This document shows positions 21,187 through 28,210 of a stretch of DNA of 40,528 nucleotides, one piece after another. The notes under the pieces were generated by a model that saw only the letters and a list, made by a program, of their open reading frames with translations, was not told the DNA's origin and did not search any database. Positions within the stretch are counted from its first letter, which is position 1; each line of letters starts with the position of its first letter. The translations under genes were made by a program, and so were the position numbers. The DNA is from Marinilabiliaceae bacterium (GTDB taxonomy: Bacteria > Bacteroidota > Bacteroidia > Bacteroidales > Marinilabiliaceae). The DNA lies in assembly GCA_016342595.1 (NCBI GenBank), contig JAEINY010000028.1:1-40528 (forward strand), in the 5' to 3' direction.

Positions 21187-21462
21187 TCAAACTACAGCAA
21201 GAAAATAACTATTAAATTCCTCTCCTTTGCGAAATCCGATCTTTTCAAGATATTTCATATGCTTTTCATTGGAGGTATAGCACTTCAAACTCATCACTTC
21301 CTTTTCAACATACTCTTCATTAAACTTTTGAAATAGGAATTTCCCTGTTTTATAATCACGGTATTGAGGGGTCACATAATCTAACAGAATTTCAGATACA
21401 CCCTGATCGGATTTAGTCGCAATGAAAACACGTGCCACATTCATATCTCTTATGGCTAGCAA
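21187..21462 (-). pseudogene. Truncated GNAT-type acetyltransferase remnant
   Basis: The 91 residues (from a TTG at 21462, or 85 from ATG 21444) include ILLDYVTPQYRDYKTGKFLF and MKYLEKIGFRKGEE, resembling the C-terminal motifs of a Bacteroidota GNAT-like domain: a beta-strand, then xPxYRDxKxGxxLF for cofactor contact, and a final YLxKxGF. The N-terminal part is missing; an in-frame TGA lies four codons before the TTG. It sits beside another N-terminally truncated remnant, so it is more likely decayed than functional. A small real protein cannot be excluded. Confidence 0.45.
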
Positions 21463-21539
21463 AATGTGTTTTCACGTTTATCTGCCAAATTAAAATCCGG
21501 AAAGAAGCGATAAATATCCTTTTAATTTTTAGCACTCAT

Positions 21540-21577
21540 CAAAAAAAGGCCTTAAGGTTTTTAAAACCTTAAGGCCT
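21540..21577 (-). terminator. Intrinsic terminator of blaI-M56
   Basis: A perfect 15-bp stem (AGGCCTTAAGGTTTT at 21547-21561 and its complement at 21563-21577) around one central T is followed on the minus strand by six further T (A-run 21541-21546). It lies 10 bp after the stop of the M56 gene. Confidence 0.92.
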
Positions 21578-21586
21578 GCACTATAC

Positions 21587-23452
21587 TTATTGTTCTATTG
21601 TCTCTTTTAAATCTATAACAACCACTCCATTTTTGGCTTTTTCGCCATATTTTTCAATTGCATATTTATCTTTCAACACTGTGATTGCTTCAATATCATT
21701 TTTTCTAACTTTTTTAAAATCAGAATCAGAAAGTTCAACCCCATCCACAACATACAATGGTTGCCCCTTACCTCCTTTTCCTTTAATATTGATTATAGAC
21801 TCTTTGACCGATGTATCCAAACACTTAAGAGAAATTACTCCCGCATCTGTTTCAACCGCATCATTTTCCACTTTTGAGGCAATAACTACAACACCATTTT
21901 CAGCCTTTTCACCATCTAAAATAATAAGCGGTTGTTGCATACTACTTTCACCTTTCACTTTAATAATTGAAACATCAGAACCTTTCGATGTTACCTCAAT
22001 AGCACCGTCCTTCGCCCTTTCTCCATATTTCTCAATGGCATCCTTTCCCTTTATCACGTTCATGGATTGGATACGATCGATATCTAACAACTCAACCACC
22101 TTCTCAGACACCTCTTCATCATCCACAAAATAAAGCGCTTTATCCTTTTTAATGTTATCTTGAAGCACGAAAACAAATTTTAATTCCAGCGTTTTGCCCC
22201 TCCAATTAACGTTAGTTAACGTTGGTAAAGTACGCAATACTCTTTCCATTTCACGATCCAGCGCTTTTTGTGATACTTTCTTTTCTGATTCAGAATAACT
22301 CTGACCATCTTTTACAGTATTATAACTTACAATGACCACCTCATCTAACTTCATCACATTATTCCCCCTGGCCTTGCCTATTACAGGTTTTCCAGGTCGA
22401 CCTTTTTTATCCACATTAATATGCGCAATCACTTCCCCTTGCTGACCTGCTTTTTGAGCTTCAAGCGGATATTTGACATTTCGAGCCAGATAATTTCGTA
22501 GTTGCTCGATGTCATTAATCGCTGCTGAGGTATCCTTTTTTATTTCATTATCCACTGTTTTATCCGGATCGGTGAATGCCAGGATCATCATCCCCAATAA
22601 GGGAACAATCAAAAATGTTTTTAAGACACCAATGAATCGATTTGTATTTTCTTTGTTCATCATGACAATGCGTTTTTTCGTAAGATTTCGATTAAAATTA
22701 TTAACCAGTCGCAGGGATTGCTTCCCAGGCATGAGATGAATGAGCGAATATTGATAAGTTTTGGCTTGTACGGTTTGCCTGATCATAGCGTTGTCAACAC
22801 AATATTCATGGTTTTGAGCAATTAATTTGCGTAACCACCAGGCAAAAGGATTCCACCAATGCAAAATCAATACCCATTCAACCAGCGAGCGATCCACCGA
22901 GTGCCACTGATCACAATGTGTTTTCTCATGCTCCAGCACAAGATGTTTGTCCGACTTTTCCTCCAGATGCTCGGGAATAAAAATCGTTCGAAAGAATGAA
23001 AAGGGACTTACCTCTTGCTTCGATACTTTAATGACGCGCAAACCTTTATAGGTTAATTTATCTCCTTGCCGCATTAATCGAAACAGGAAACCATAGCCCC
23101 AAAAGAGTCTTAACAAGAATACCAAACTAACTATAAAATAGAGGGTGACAACTATCATTTCCCATGAAATCCCACTTTCCGGGTGCATAGTGATCACATT
23201 ATTTTGAGTTACCAATTCAGTTAAAGGAAGTCCCGCATTATTCACTTCTGCCACTTGCCCCCATAAACGTTCTTTCACCCATACGGGCATGGCCATCAAC
23301 GGCACCATCCATGGTATAAAAAGGCTGCTCAGCAACCATACCCGATTTCGGTGAAACGAACGATCCCTGGACAGTAGCAGAAAATAAATCAATACGGAGA
23401 TGGCAATTAAGGCCCCTCCTTTTATCTGAAGCTCAAAAAATGTATCGATCAT
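21587..23452 (-). CDS. BlaR1/MecR1-type M56 metallopeptidase sensor with TonB and plug-like repeats
   Basis: The 621-residue membrane protein has four hydrophobic segments (about 10-28, 38-56, 98-125, 275-293). The cytoplasmic zinc peptidase loop carries H175-E176-x-x-H179 with E216 in NHEYCVD as probable third ligand. After the last helix comes a TonB C-terminal-like domain (about 315-430; YPLEAQKAGQQGEVIAHINV) and a region with three copies of a TonB-receptor plug motif (439-490, 508-527, 565-616; the middle one shortened). In BlaR1 relatives, signal sensing triggers peptidase action that relieves repression by BlaI. Here the outer part is not a penicillin-binding domain, so the signal is unknown. 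The start is 2 bp after the blaI stop, indicating translational coupling. Confidence 0.9.
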   Translation of the reverse strand: MIDTFFELQIKGGALIAISVLIYFLLLSRDRSFHRNRVWLLSSLFIPWMVPLMAMPVWVKERLWGQVAEVNNAGLPLTELVTQNNVITMHPESGISWEMIVVTLYFIVSLVFLLRLFWGYGFLFRLMRQGDKLTYKGLRVIKVSKQEVSPFSFFRTIFIPEHLEEKSDKHLVLEHEKTHCDQWHSVDRSLVEWVLILHWWNPFAWWLRKLIAQNHEYCVDNAMIRQTVQAKTYQYSLIHLMPGKQSLRLVNNFNRNLTKKRIVMMNKENTNRFIGVLKTFLIVPLLGMMILAFTDPDKTVDNEIKKDTSAAINDIEQLRNYLARNVKYPLEAQKAGQQGEVIAHINVDKKGRPGKPVIGKARGNNVMKLDEVVIVSYNTVKDGQSYSESEKKVSQKALDREMERVLRTLPTLTNVNWRGKTLELKFVFVLQDNIKKDKALYFVDDEEVSEKVVELLDIDRIQSMNVIKGKDAIEKYGERAKDGAIEVTSKGSDVSIIKVKGESSMQQPLIILDGEKAENGVVVIASKVENDAVETDAGVISLKCLDTSVKESIINIKGKGGKGQPLYVVDGVELSDSDFKKVRKNDIEAITVLKDKYAIEKYGEKAKNGVVVIDLKETIEQ

Positions 23453-23454
23453 GC

Positions 23455-23829
23455 CTACTGATTTTCATTTTTCTTCTCGATTAAATCAATCAGCTCTTTC
23501 AAATCTTCCACTTTAAGTTTCTCTTCATTGACGAAGAAAGAAACCACATTTTTGTAAGAGGATTCAAAATAATCAGACACCACATTCTTTATAAACAACT
23601 TCCGATATTCCTCTTTGGTAACAGCTGGGAAGTACTCATGTGAATTGCCATACGACGAATGATTCACATATCCTTTTTCCTCCAGGCCACGAATAATTGT
23701 ACTGAACGTATTATAGTGCGGTTTGGGATCAGGATGTTGCTTTAGTAAATCCTTTACAAATCCTTTTCCGGCTTCCCACAATATTTTCATCACATCTTCT
23801 TCGCGTTTTGTCAGTCGTTTTGTAATCAT
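23455..23829 (-). CDS. BlaI/MecI/CopY-family repressor
   Basis: From ATG 23829 the protein has 124 residues, the family size: a winged-helix DNA-binding domain (about 3-70; LTKREEDVMKILWEAG, then YNTFSTIIRGLEEKGYV as recognition region) and a C-terminal dimerisation helix pair (75-120). The frame is open to 23868, but the predicted transcription start falls near 23867 and an AAGG stretch lies just before 23829, so the shorter start is chosen. BlaI-type dimers bind dyad operators and are cleaved when the M56 partner is activated. The promoter upstream is embedded in a strong dyad, supporting autorepression. Confidence 0.92.
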   Translation of the reverse strand: MITKRLTKREEDVMKILWEAGKGFVKDLLKQHPDPKPHYNTFSTIIRGLEEKGYVNHSSYGNSHEYFPAVTKEEYRKLFIKNVVSDYFESSYKNVVSFFVNEEKLKVEDLKELIDLIEKKNENQ

Positions 23830-23870
23830 TGTTTTGCCTTTTTTGTATACCATGAAAAATGTTGACAAAA

Positions 23871-23900
23871 CAAATATAACTACTTATTTCGTTTTACCAA
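23871..23900 (-). promoter_or_regulatory. Promoter of blaI-M56
   Basis: The minus strand reads TTG, 19 bp, then TATATTTG (23871-23878), matching both Bacteroidota promoter elements at the right spacing. The leader to ATG 23829 would be about 38 nt. The -33 TTG (23898-23900) overlaps the end of the 36-bp palindrome and the spacer contains another half-site. Confidence 0.75.
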
Positions 23901-23934
23901 CTATTTTTTTCGTTGAGTAACGAAAAAAATAGTT
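23878..23934. promoter_or_regulatory. Candidate BlaI operator: perfect 16-bp dyad plus a third half-site
   Basis: AACTATTTTTTTCGTT (23899-23914) is repeated as an exact reverse complement at 23919-23934 around GAGT. A related half-site, AACTACTTATTTCGTT (23878-23893, 13 of 16 identical), lies directly beside it in the same orientation as the first arm. One site spans the -33 box and the other fills the space down to the -7 box, which is the expected place for a repressor that blocks RNA polymerase. Confidence 0.65.
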
Positions 23935-23980
23935 GAGTCTCGAATCACAACTCATATTTGGTCTATAAATTACATAAAAT

Positions 23981-24009
23981 AAACCCTCAAATCATCCAAT
24001 TGAGGGTTT
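23981..24009. other. Hairpin between divergent blaI and amidase genes
   Basis: AAACCCTCAA (23981-23990) pairs perfectly with TTGAGGGTTT (24000-24009) around a 9-nt loop. It looks like a terminator stem but both neighbouring genes point away from it, so no annotated gene ends here. Confidence 0.6.
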
Positions 24010-24112
24010 GTCAGCTCTTGTTTTGAGATAGCGCTTAAATAAAACCTTCAATCATTAATAAATAATCAGTCATATTGTAATTCCTTTTTACTGAGAAAAA
24101 GAGTAAAAACTC

Positions 24113-24120
24113 TATTTTTG
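24113..24120 (+). promoter_or_regulatory. -7 box of the amidase gene
   Basis: TATTTTTG is an exact TAnnTTTG match only 6 bp before ATG 24127. At 19 bp upstream the -33 position reads CTG. If used, the mRNA would have almost no 5' leader. Confidence 0.5.
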
Positions 24121-24126
24121 CATATA

Positions 24127-25128
24127 ATGGAAACTCGATCAATAAAAACACTTTTAGCACTATACATTTGCTTGTCTATTTTTATTAGCCAATCATGGAG
24201 TCAATCGGCTGCCCCCTTAAGTACTTCAAAACCGCTTAAAGGCGAAGGTCTATATAGTTTTTTGAAACGGCATGAACTCAACGACACCGATCATAAAACC
24301 CTATTTTTAGAACTGAACAAAGGTAAATTTGGCAAAGACAATGCGCTGCTTGCTCATCAGGCTTACACCTTACCAGCTACTGCCATTGAATTACACGAAC
24401 CCCTATTCGGAAAAGAACGGGAACACTACCCACTGGAATCGGATATAATGAAGGATGCCGTATTTTACCTGGTCAATGGCCATGGTGGTCCTGATCCCGG
24501 TGCCATTGGTAATTACGGAAAACATGAATTACATGAAGATGAATATGCTTATGACATCACCTTACGACTAGCTAAAAAATTAAGAGAAAATGGTGCTAAA
24601 GTACATCTTGTGATTCAGGATGAAGATGATGGCATACGGGATGATCGTATTTTAACGTACGATAATCATGAAACCTGCATGGGAGCCACCATTCCTTTGG
24701 ATCAAAAACAACGTTTAAAACAACGTACTTTAAAGATAAATGAACTTTATAATAAAGATACCGAAGCCTACCGCCGCTGTTTAATACTTCATTTAGACAG
24801 CCGAAGTACCCGCAAACAGATTGATGTTTTCTTTTATCACCATCAAAAAAGTAAAAGCGGCGCTCACCTGGCCAAAGTATTGCGACAAACCTTTGAGAAT
24901 AAATACAACAAACATCAGCCAACCAGAGGTTTTTCCGGAACAGTTAGCGATCGCAATCTCTACATTCTCAGAAATACAACACCAGTATCAGTATTTGTTG
25001 AATTGGGAAATATTCAGAACTTCCGTGACCAACAACGATTTATCATTGCCGATAACCGACAAGCAGTCGCCAATTGGCTATACGAAGGCATTAAAAAGGA
25101 TTTTTACCAAAAACACAAGAATAAATAA
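24127..25128 (+). CDS. N-acetylmuramoyl-L-alanine amidase (Amidase_3), exported
   Basis: The 333-residue protein cleaves the bond between muramic acid and L-Ala in peptidoglycan. It has a signal peptide (about 1-25, SQSWSQS), a divergent LysM-like segment (about 38-84; KGEGLYSFLKRH and ending AYTLP), and an Amidase_3 catalytic domain (about 108-325). The zinc and catalytic residues are visible: H119 in NGHGGPDPGAIG, E137 in HELHEDEYAYD, H222 in LILHLDS and the general base E292 in VFVELGNIQN. The ATG at 24127 is preferred over a TTG 9 bp upstream because it starts the signal peptide. Divergent from blaI-M56; a nucleotidyltransferase gene follows after 59 bp with its own -7 box. Confidence 0.9.
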   Translation: METRSIKTLLALYICLSIFISQSWSQSAAPLSTSKPLKGEGLYSFLKRHELNDTDHKTLFLELNKGKFGKDNALLAHQAYTLPATAIELHEPLFGKEREHYPLESDIMKDAVFYLVNGHGGPDPGAIGNYGKHELHEDEYAYDITLRLAKKLRENGAKVHLVIQDEDDGIRDDRILTYDNHETCMGATIPLDQKQRLKQRTLKINELYNKDTEAYRRCLILHLDSRSTRKQIDVFFYHHQKSKSGAHLAKVLRQTFENKYNKHQPTRGFSGTVSDRNLYILRNTTPVSVFVELGNIQNFRDQQRFIIADNRQAVANWLYEGIKKDFYQKHKNK

Positions 25129-25129
25129 T

Positions 25130-25137
25130 TATTTTTG
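25130..25137 (+). promoter_or_regulatory. -7 box of the nucleotidyltransferase gene
   Basis: TATTTTTG, an exact TAnnTTTG match, begins just after the amidase stop codon and 58 bp before the next ATG. No clear TTG at the -33 distance. Confidence 0.4.
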
Positions 25138-25187
25138 CCTTTCATTTTATTTCGAAACATTTTGAGCATAATCAAAAAAACAAACAC

Positions 25188-26087
25188 ATGAAACCTACAT
25201 TACTTATTTTAGCTGCTGGTATGGGCAGTCGCTACGGCGGTTTGAAACAGATGGATGAATTAGGACCAGGTGGTGAATCCATCATTGACTACTCAGTGTA
25301 TGATGCTATTCAGTCGGGCTTTGAAAAAGTAGTCTTTGTCATTCGTAAATCGTTTGCCGATGCTTTTAAAGAGCGATTTGAACCCAAATTAGCCGGTAAA
25401 ATAAAAACTGAATATGTGTTTCAGGAATTGGATGATCTGCCGGAAGGCTTTACTTTACCTGAGGGACGGGAAAAGCCTTGGGGAACGGGTCATGCTATTT
25501 TAATGGCCAAAGAGGTAATCAATGAACCCTTTGCCATTGTGAATGCCGATGATTTTTACGGGCGCGGTGCATATCAGCAAGTCTTCGATTTTGTGGCCAA
25601 AAGTACCACTGAGCATGAATATGCTATGGTTGGCTATGCCTTGAACAATACCTTATCGGAACATGGAACGGTATCAAGAGGTGTTTGCGAAACAGATGCA
25701 GACAGTAACCTGGTCAACATTGTGGAGCGCACTAAGATTGGTTACGAAGGAGAGAAAGTATTCTTCTACGAAGGAGATGACAAAACAGAACTAAGCGGTG
25801 CGGAACCTGTTTCCATGAACTTTTGGGCATTTAAACCCAATTACTTCAATTATCTGGAAGAAAGCTTTAAGGAGTTTCTGAAAGAAAAAGGAACAGAAAT
25901 GAAATCTGAATTCTATTTTAATGCTGTAGTAGATAACCTGATTAAAAAAGGGATTGCGTCAACCAAAGTCATTAAAACAGATGCCAAATGGTTTGGTGTC
26001 ACATATAAAGAAGACAAACCATTAGTACAGGAAAAACTAAACAACCTAATCAAAGATGGCATCTACCCTGAAAAACTTTGGGAGTAG
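25188..26087 (+). CDS. Sugar-phosphate nucleotidyltransferase
   Basis: The 299-residue protein has a Rossmann-like nucleotidyltransferase fold. The N-terminal signature LILAAGMGSRYGGLKQM (residues 6-22) is the nucleotide-binding loop, KPWGTGHAIL (96-105) contacts the base or sugar, and VNADDFYG (118-125) supplies the metal-binding Asp. Such enzymes make NDP-sugars from NTP and sugar-1-phosphate. The exact sugar cannot be told; it lacks the C-terminal left-handed helix of GlmU/GlgC and is close to a stand-alone Bacteroidota group. It follows the amidase gene, which hints at a cell-envelope role. The group II intron remnant begins within about 60 bp of its stop. Confidence 0.88.
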   Translation: MKPTLLILAAGMGSRYGGLKQMDELGPGGESIIDYSVYDAIQSGFEKVVFVIRKSFADAFKERFEPKLAGKIKTEYVFQELDDLPEGFTLPEGREKPWGTGHAILMAKEVINEPFAIVNADDFYGRGAYQQVFDFVAKSTTEHEYAMVGYALNNTLSEHGTVSRGVCETDADSNLVNIVERTKIGYEGEKVFFYEGDDKTELSGAEPVSMNFWAFKPNYFNYLEESFKEFLKEKGTEMKSEFYFNAVVDNLIKKGIASTKVIKTDAKWFGVTYKEDKPLVQEKLNNLIKDGIYPEKLWE

Positions 26088-26139
26088 TCGGGAATAACAT
26101 CTTACTACTGATATTCTTGTATTATTTGGCAAAAGTTTA

Positions 26140-26700
26140 AAGTGAACCAGTAGAGTAGAATGGTGGGAGCACAAATACTCCCCCATCCCCTCGTCAATCC
26201 GTACGTGCGGTTTTCCCGCATACGGCTTTCCTGCAAAATTCATCGCAAGCATTCACAAGTAAATCAGCGCAATGCATATTTTGTCGGATCAATCAGTCCG
26301 TAATGTCTGACCAGCGTCTCAAATGCATTCTGTCCAAATATGCTTTGTGAGCTGTTCACAATCCTGTCAATAAGGTGCATGTAGATATTTGCAAGTAGTG
26401 GTGATATGACACCGCCCTGCGGCGTCCCCAACTTGTTCTGCTTGCCCCCTTTGTACTCGCCATCCCCGTACACCTGAACCTTCAACCATTTCATTATCAA
26501 CTTCAATAGTCGCGGGTCAGTTATACGTTCTTTGAGCACGATCATCAGTTTATTGTGTGGGATAGTATCGAAATATTTACTTAAGTCAGCATCGTATACT
26601 TCCGTATTACCCTCCTGCAAATTTTCTTTTATCGATATTAGCGCATCTTTGGCACTGCGTCCGGGCCTGAATCCATATGAACTATCTTCAAAGTCCGCAA
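26140..26700 (-). mobile_element. Degenerate group II intron (5'-truncated, internally deleted)
   Basis: On the minus strand, 26196-26228 forms a domain V hairpin: AAGCCGTATGCGG, GAAA, then ACCGCACGTACGG, with the AGC triad and GAAA tetraloop. It is followed (26160-26186) by a domain VI-like stem ATGG(G)GGAG/CTCCCACCAT. Upstream lies a reverse-transcriptase fragment. Domains I-III are absent: at about 26700 the sequence switches to an unrelated host gene. The exact 3' boundary (about 26140-26155) is not certain. Confidence 0.75.
26264..26700 (-). pseudogene. Group II intron reverse transcriptase fragment
   Basis: The frame reads [18 protein letters not shown] (RT block 2), [19 protein letters not shown] (block 3, with the first catalytic Asp) and [18 protein letters not shown] (block 4), upstream of the TTG start at 26620 as well as after it. 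After [10 protein letters not shown] the sequence jumps to a short C-terminal tail ([10 protein letters not shown]) without the YADD catalytic motif, the thumb/maturase domain or an endonuclease. About 25-30% of a normal protein (about 420-600 residues) is left, so it cannot be active. Confidence 0.85.
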
Positions 26701-27138
26701 AAAGAATGGCTGGAGCAATCGCCCAAGGCCTATGAGTTGCGTGATGAACTGCTTCACCACTTCAGTTTTGCCTATCGTAACCACCCGGATTTGCAGAAAA
26801 AAGTGATGCGCATCAGAGAAGGAGGCGGGCATAAGGATATGATTCAGGATTTAATTGAATTGGCCGTATTGGGCGAAAAGAACCCCGAACCGCTTACGAT
26901 TATAAATTTTGATCCTTCACTGAATGAAAGTGCCCGAACAACCTCGCACAGCATGTCCGAACTATTAGCGGCTACCAACGGCTCAAAAGATGACAGTAGC
27001 GCCAATAAACTGGCTCGTGATAAAGCTTATACTTTACTGATAGAAGATATGCGTATAATTCGCGAAGTGGGCCAATATGTGTTCTGGCGTAATCCGGACC
27101 GAAAAGAGAAGTACGTTAATTCCTACAAAAGAGATTAA
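26677..27138 (+). pseudogene. 5'-truncated hypothetical Bacteroidota protein, start replaced by intron sequence
   Basis: The native part starts near 26700 ([13 protein letters not shown]) and runs to QYVFWRNPDRKEKYVNSYKRD. It is all-helical, with LRMREGG-like (MRIREGGGHKDMIQDLIELAVLG) and LLAATNG segments that I associate with a Bacteroidota hypothetical family usually about 60-70 residues longer at the N-terminus; that length is from memory. The ATG at 26677 lies antisense to the intron RT gene, so the first six or so residues are not native. No second fragment of the gene is visible upstream of the intron. A good terminator follows. Confidence 0.55.
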
Positions 27139-27167
27139 TAAGCATTCGAAACACTTGATTTTACTAT

Positions 27168-27205
27168 CCCGCGGAAGATTTGACCCTCTCTCCGCGGTTT
27201 TTTTT
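27168..27205 (+). terminator. Intrinsic terminator after the truncated gene
   Basis: CCGCGGA (27169-27175) pairs with TCCGCGG (27191-27197), extended by AGA/TCT across a bulge, and is followed by eight T (27198-27205). Confidence 0.8.
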
Positions 27206-27307
27206 GATCCCTCCGGCAATATCATCTCGTCCTCCGGCAATAGTTACCAGTTCTCCGGTAACATTTAGGGGCTCTCCGACAATTTATCACACTTCTCCGG
27301 TTGTTTT
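27192..27307 (+). repeat. Tandem degenerate repeat, exact 21-nt period
   Basis: The word TCT/CCT-CCGGCAAT or a variant recurs at 27213, 27234, 27255, 27276 and 27297, each exactly 21 nt apart (CCGGCAAT, CCGGCAAT, CCGGTAAC, CCGACAAT, CCGGTTGT). The CCGCGG of the terminator at 27192 is in the same register. The 12-13 nt between cores are not conserved. Confidence 0.75.
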
Positions 27308-27463
27308 AAGGCTAATCTCTTTTTTTTTGCTAAGGCACTGTGTCCTTTTAAACCACAAATGGTCACAAATGAGTCAGACAACAGCTTCGCTGTTTCCTGT
27401 TTTGTTATCCGCTAATTTCTCGAATTTAACTAATTAAAAACAGCTTAGCTGCCTGGTGTTTTT

Positions 27464-27498
27464 CGAATGACACTAATTCGCTTAATTAGTGTCATTCG
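27464..27498. repeat. Perfect 14-bp inverted repeat
   Basis: CGAATGACACTAAT (27464-27477) and its exact reverse complement (27485-27498) enclose TCGCTTA. It lies inside non-coding DNA and is followed by a run of A, not T. Confidence 0.7.
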
Positions 27499-27612
27499 TG
27501 GATAAAAAAAATAGAGTTCTGCCCAATGGGATAACTGGAAGCGTTTAGTTTGAGTTATCCAACATTTTGTTGGGATGTCAAGTCTTGAGGACTTTCATAA
27601 AACAAATGTGTT

Positions 27613-27721
27613 TTGACGCAGATGTCTATGATTTTTTAAGATTGTCATGATGAATCTTTTTTGATTATCCTCCTGAATCATAATCAATCATCATCCCGAT
27701 AATTATCGGAATCAGCGTCAA
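27613..27721. repeat. Inverted-repeat element with TTGACGC ends
   Basis: TTGACGCAGAT (27613-27623) and ATCAGCGTCAA (27711-27721) form an 11-bp terminal inverted repeat with one mismatch, 109 bp end to end. Inside are AAGATT/AATCTT, GATTAT/ATAATC and the perfect palindrome CCGATAATTATCGG (27696-27709). Confidence 0.6.
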
Positions 27722-28084
27722 CTTTTTATCTATTATAAATCAAATTATCCAGGCGTCAATAGGGACATTGACCCTCGCGGAACTACTATATAACACTCTT
27801 GTAACCTTTACTTAATCAATCTGATTCCCTCTGAGAATCTTTGCGTCTTCGCGTCTCTGCAGTTTATTAAAAAAGGGTGAAACGTATTTGTGATCACTTG
27901 AGTCATTTGCGGTTACAGGAGATATCAACCGCCAAGACGCAGAGTCGCCAAGAAAAGGAAAAAGGCTTTTCCTGTTTGTTTAATGAGAAGTGTGTTGTTT
28001 TTGTAAATCCTCTGTGCCTTTTATTTTAATATTCAACCCGGTGTCTTCTGTGTAAAAGAATAGGTTAAAGAAGTTTTGCATATT

Positions 28085-28210
28085 CCGGCGCACGGAGCCG
28101 ACTGCGGTTATCGTCTCATTGGTTGCGCCGGTTTTTACGCACCATCCTATTATCATAGGGCTCCGCTTCGCTGCACCCTATGCTGTTACAATATTGCTCT
28201 TTCAGCGCTT
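28085..28210. repeat. Two-stem palindromic repeat
   Basis: CCGGCGCA (28085-28092) pairs with TGCGCCGG (28124-28131), and CATAGGG (28154-28160) pairs with CCCTATG (28176-28182). The GC-rich stems stand out from the AT-rich surroundings. The design (two stems in tandem) recalls the double-hairpin repeats at 16424 and 17466 but the sequence differs. Confidence 0.55.

Noticed and set aside
23830..23868. Longer start for blaI
   Set aside because: The predicted transcription start is at about 23867, and the extra residues do not fit the family N-terminus.
27192..27307. CRISPR array
   Set aside because: Period is only 21 nt, the repeat core is about 8 nt and degenerate, and there are no cas genes.
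27180..27437. Open frame of 85 residues across the 21-nt repeats
   Set aside because: It exists only because the period is a multiple of three; composition is not protein-like and it overlaps a terminator.
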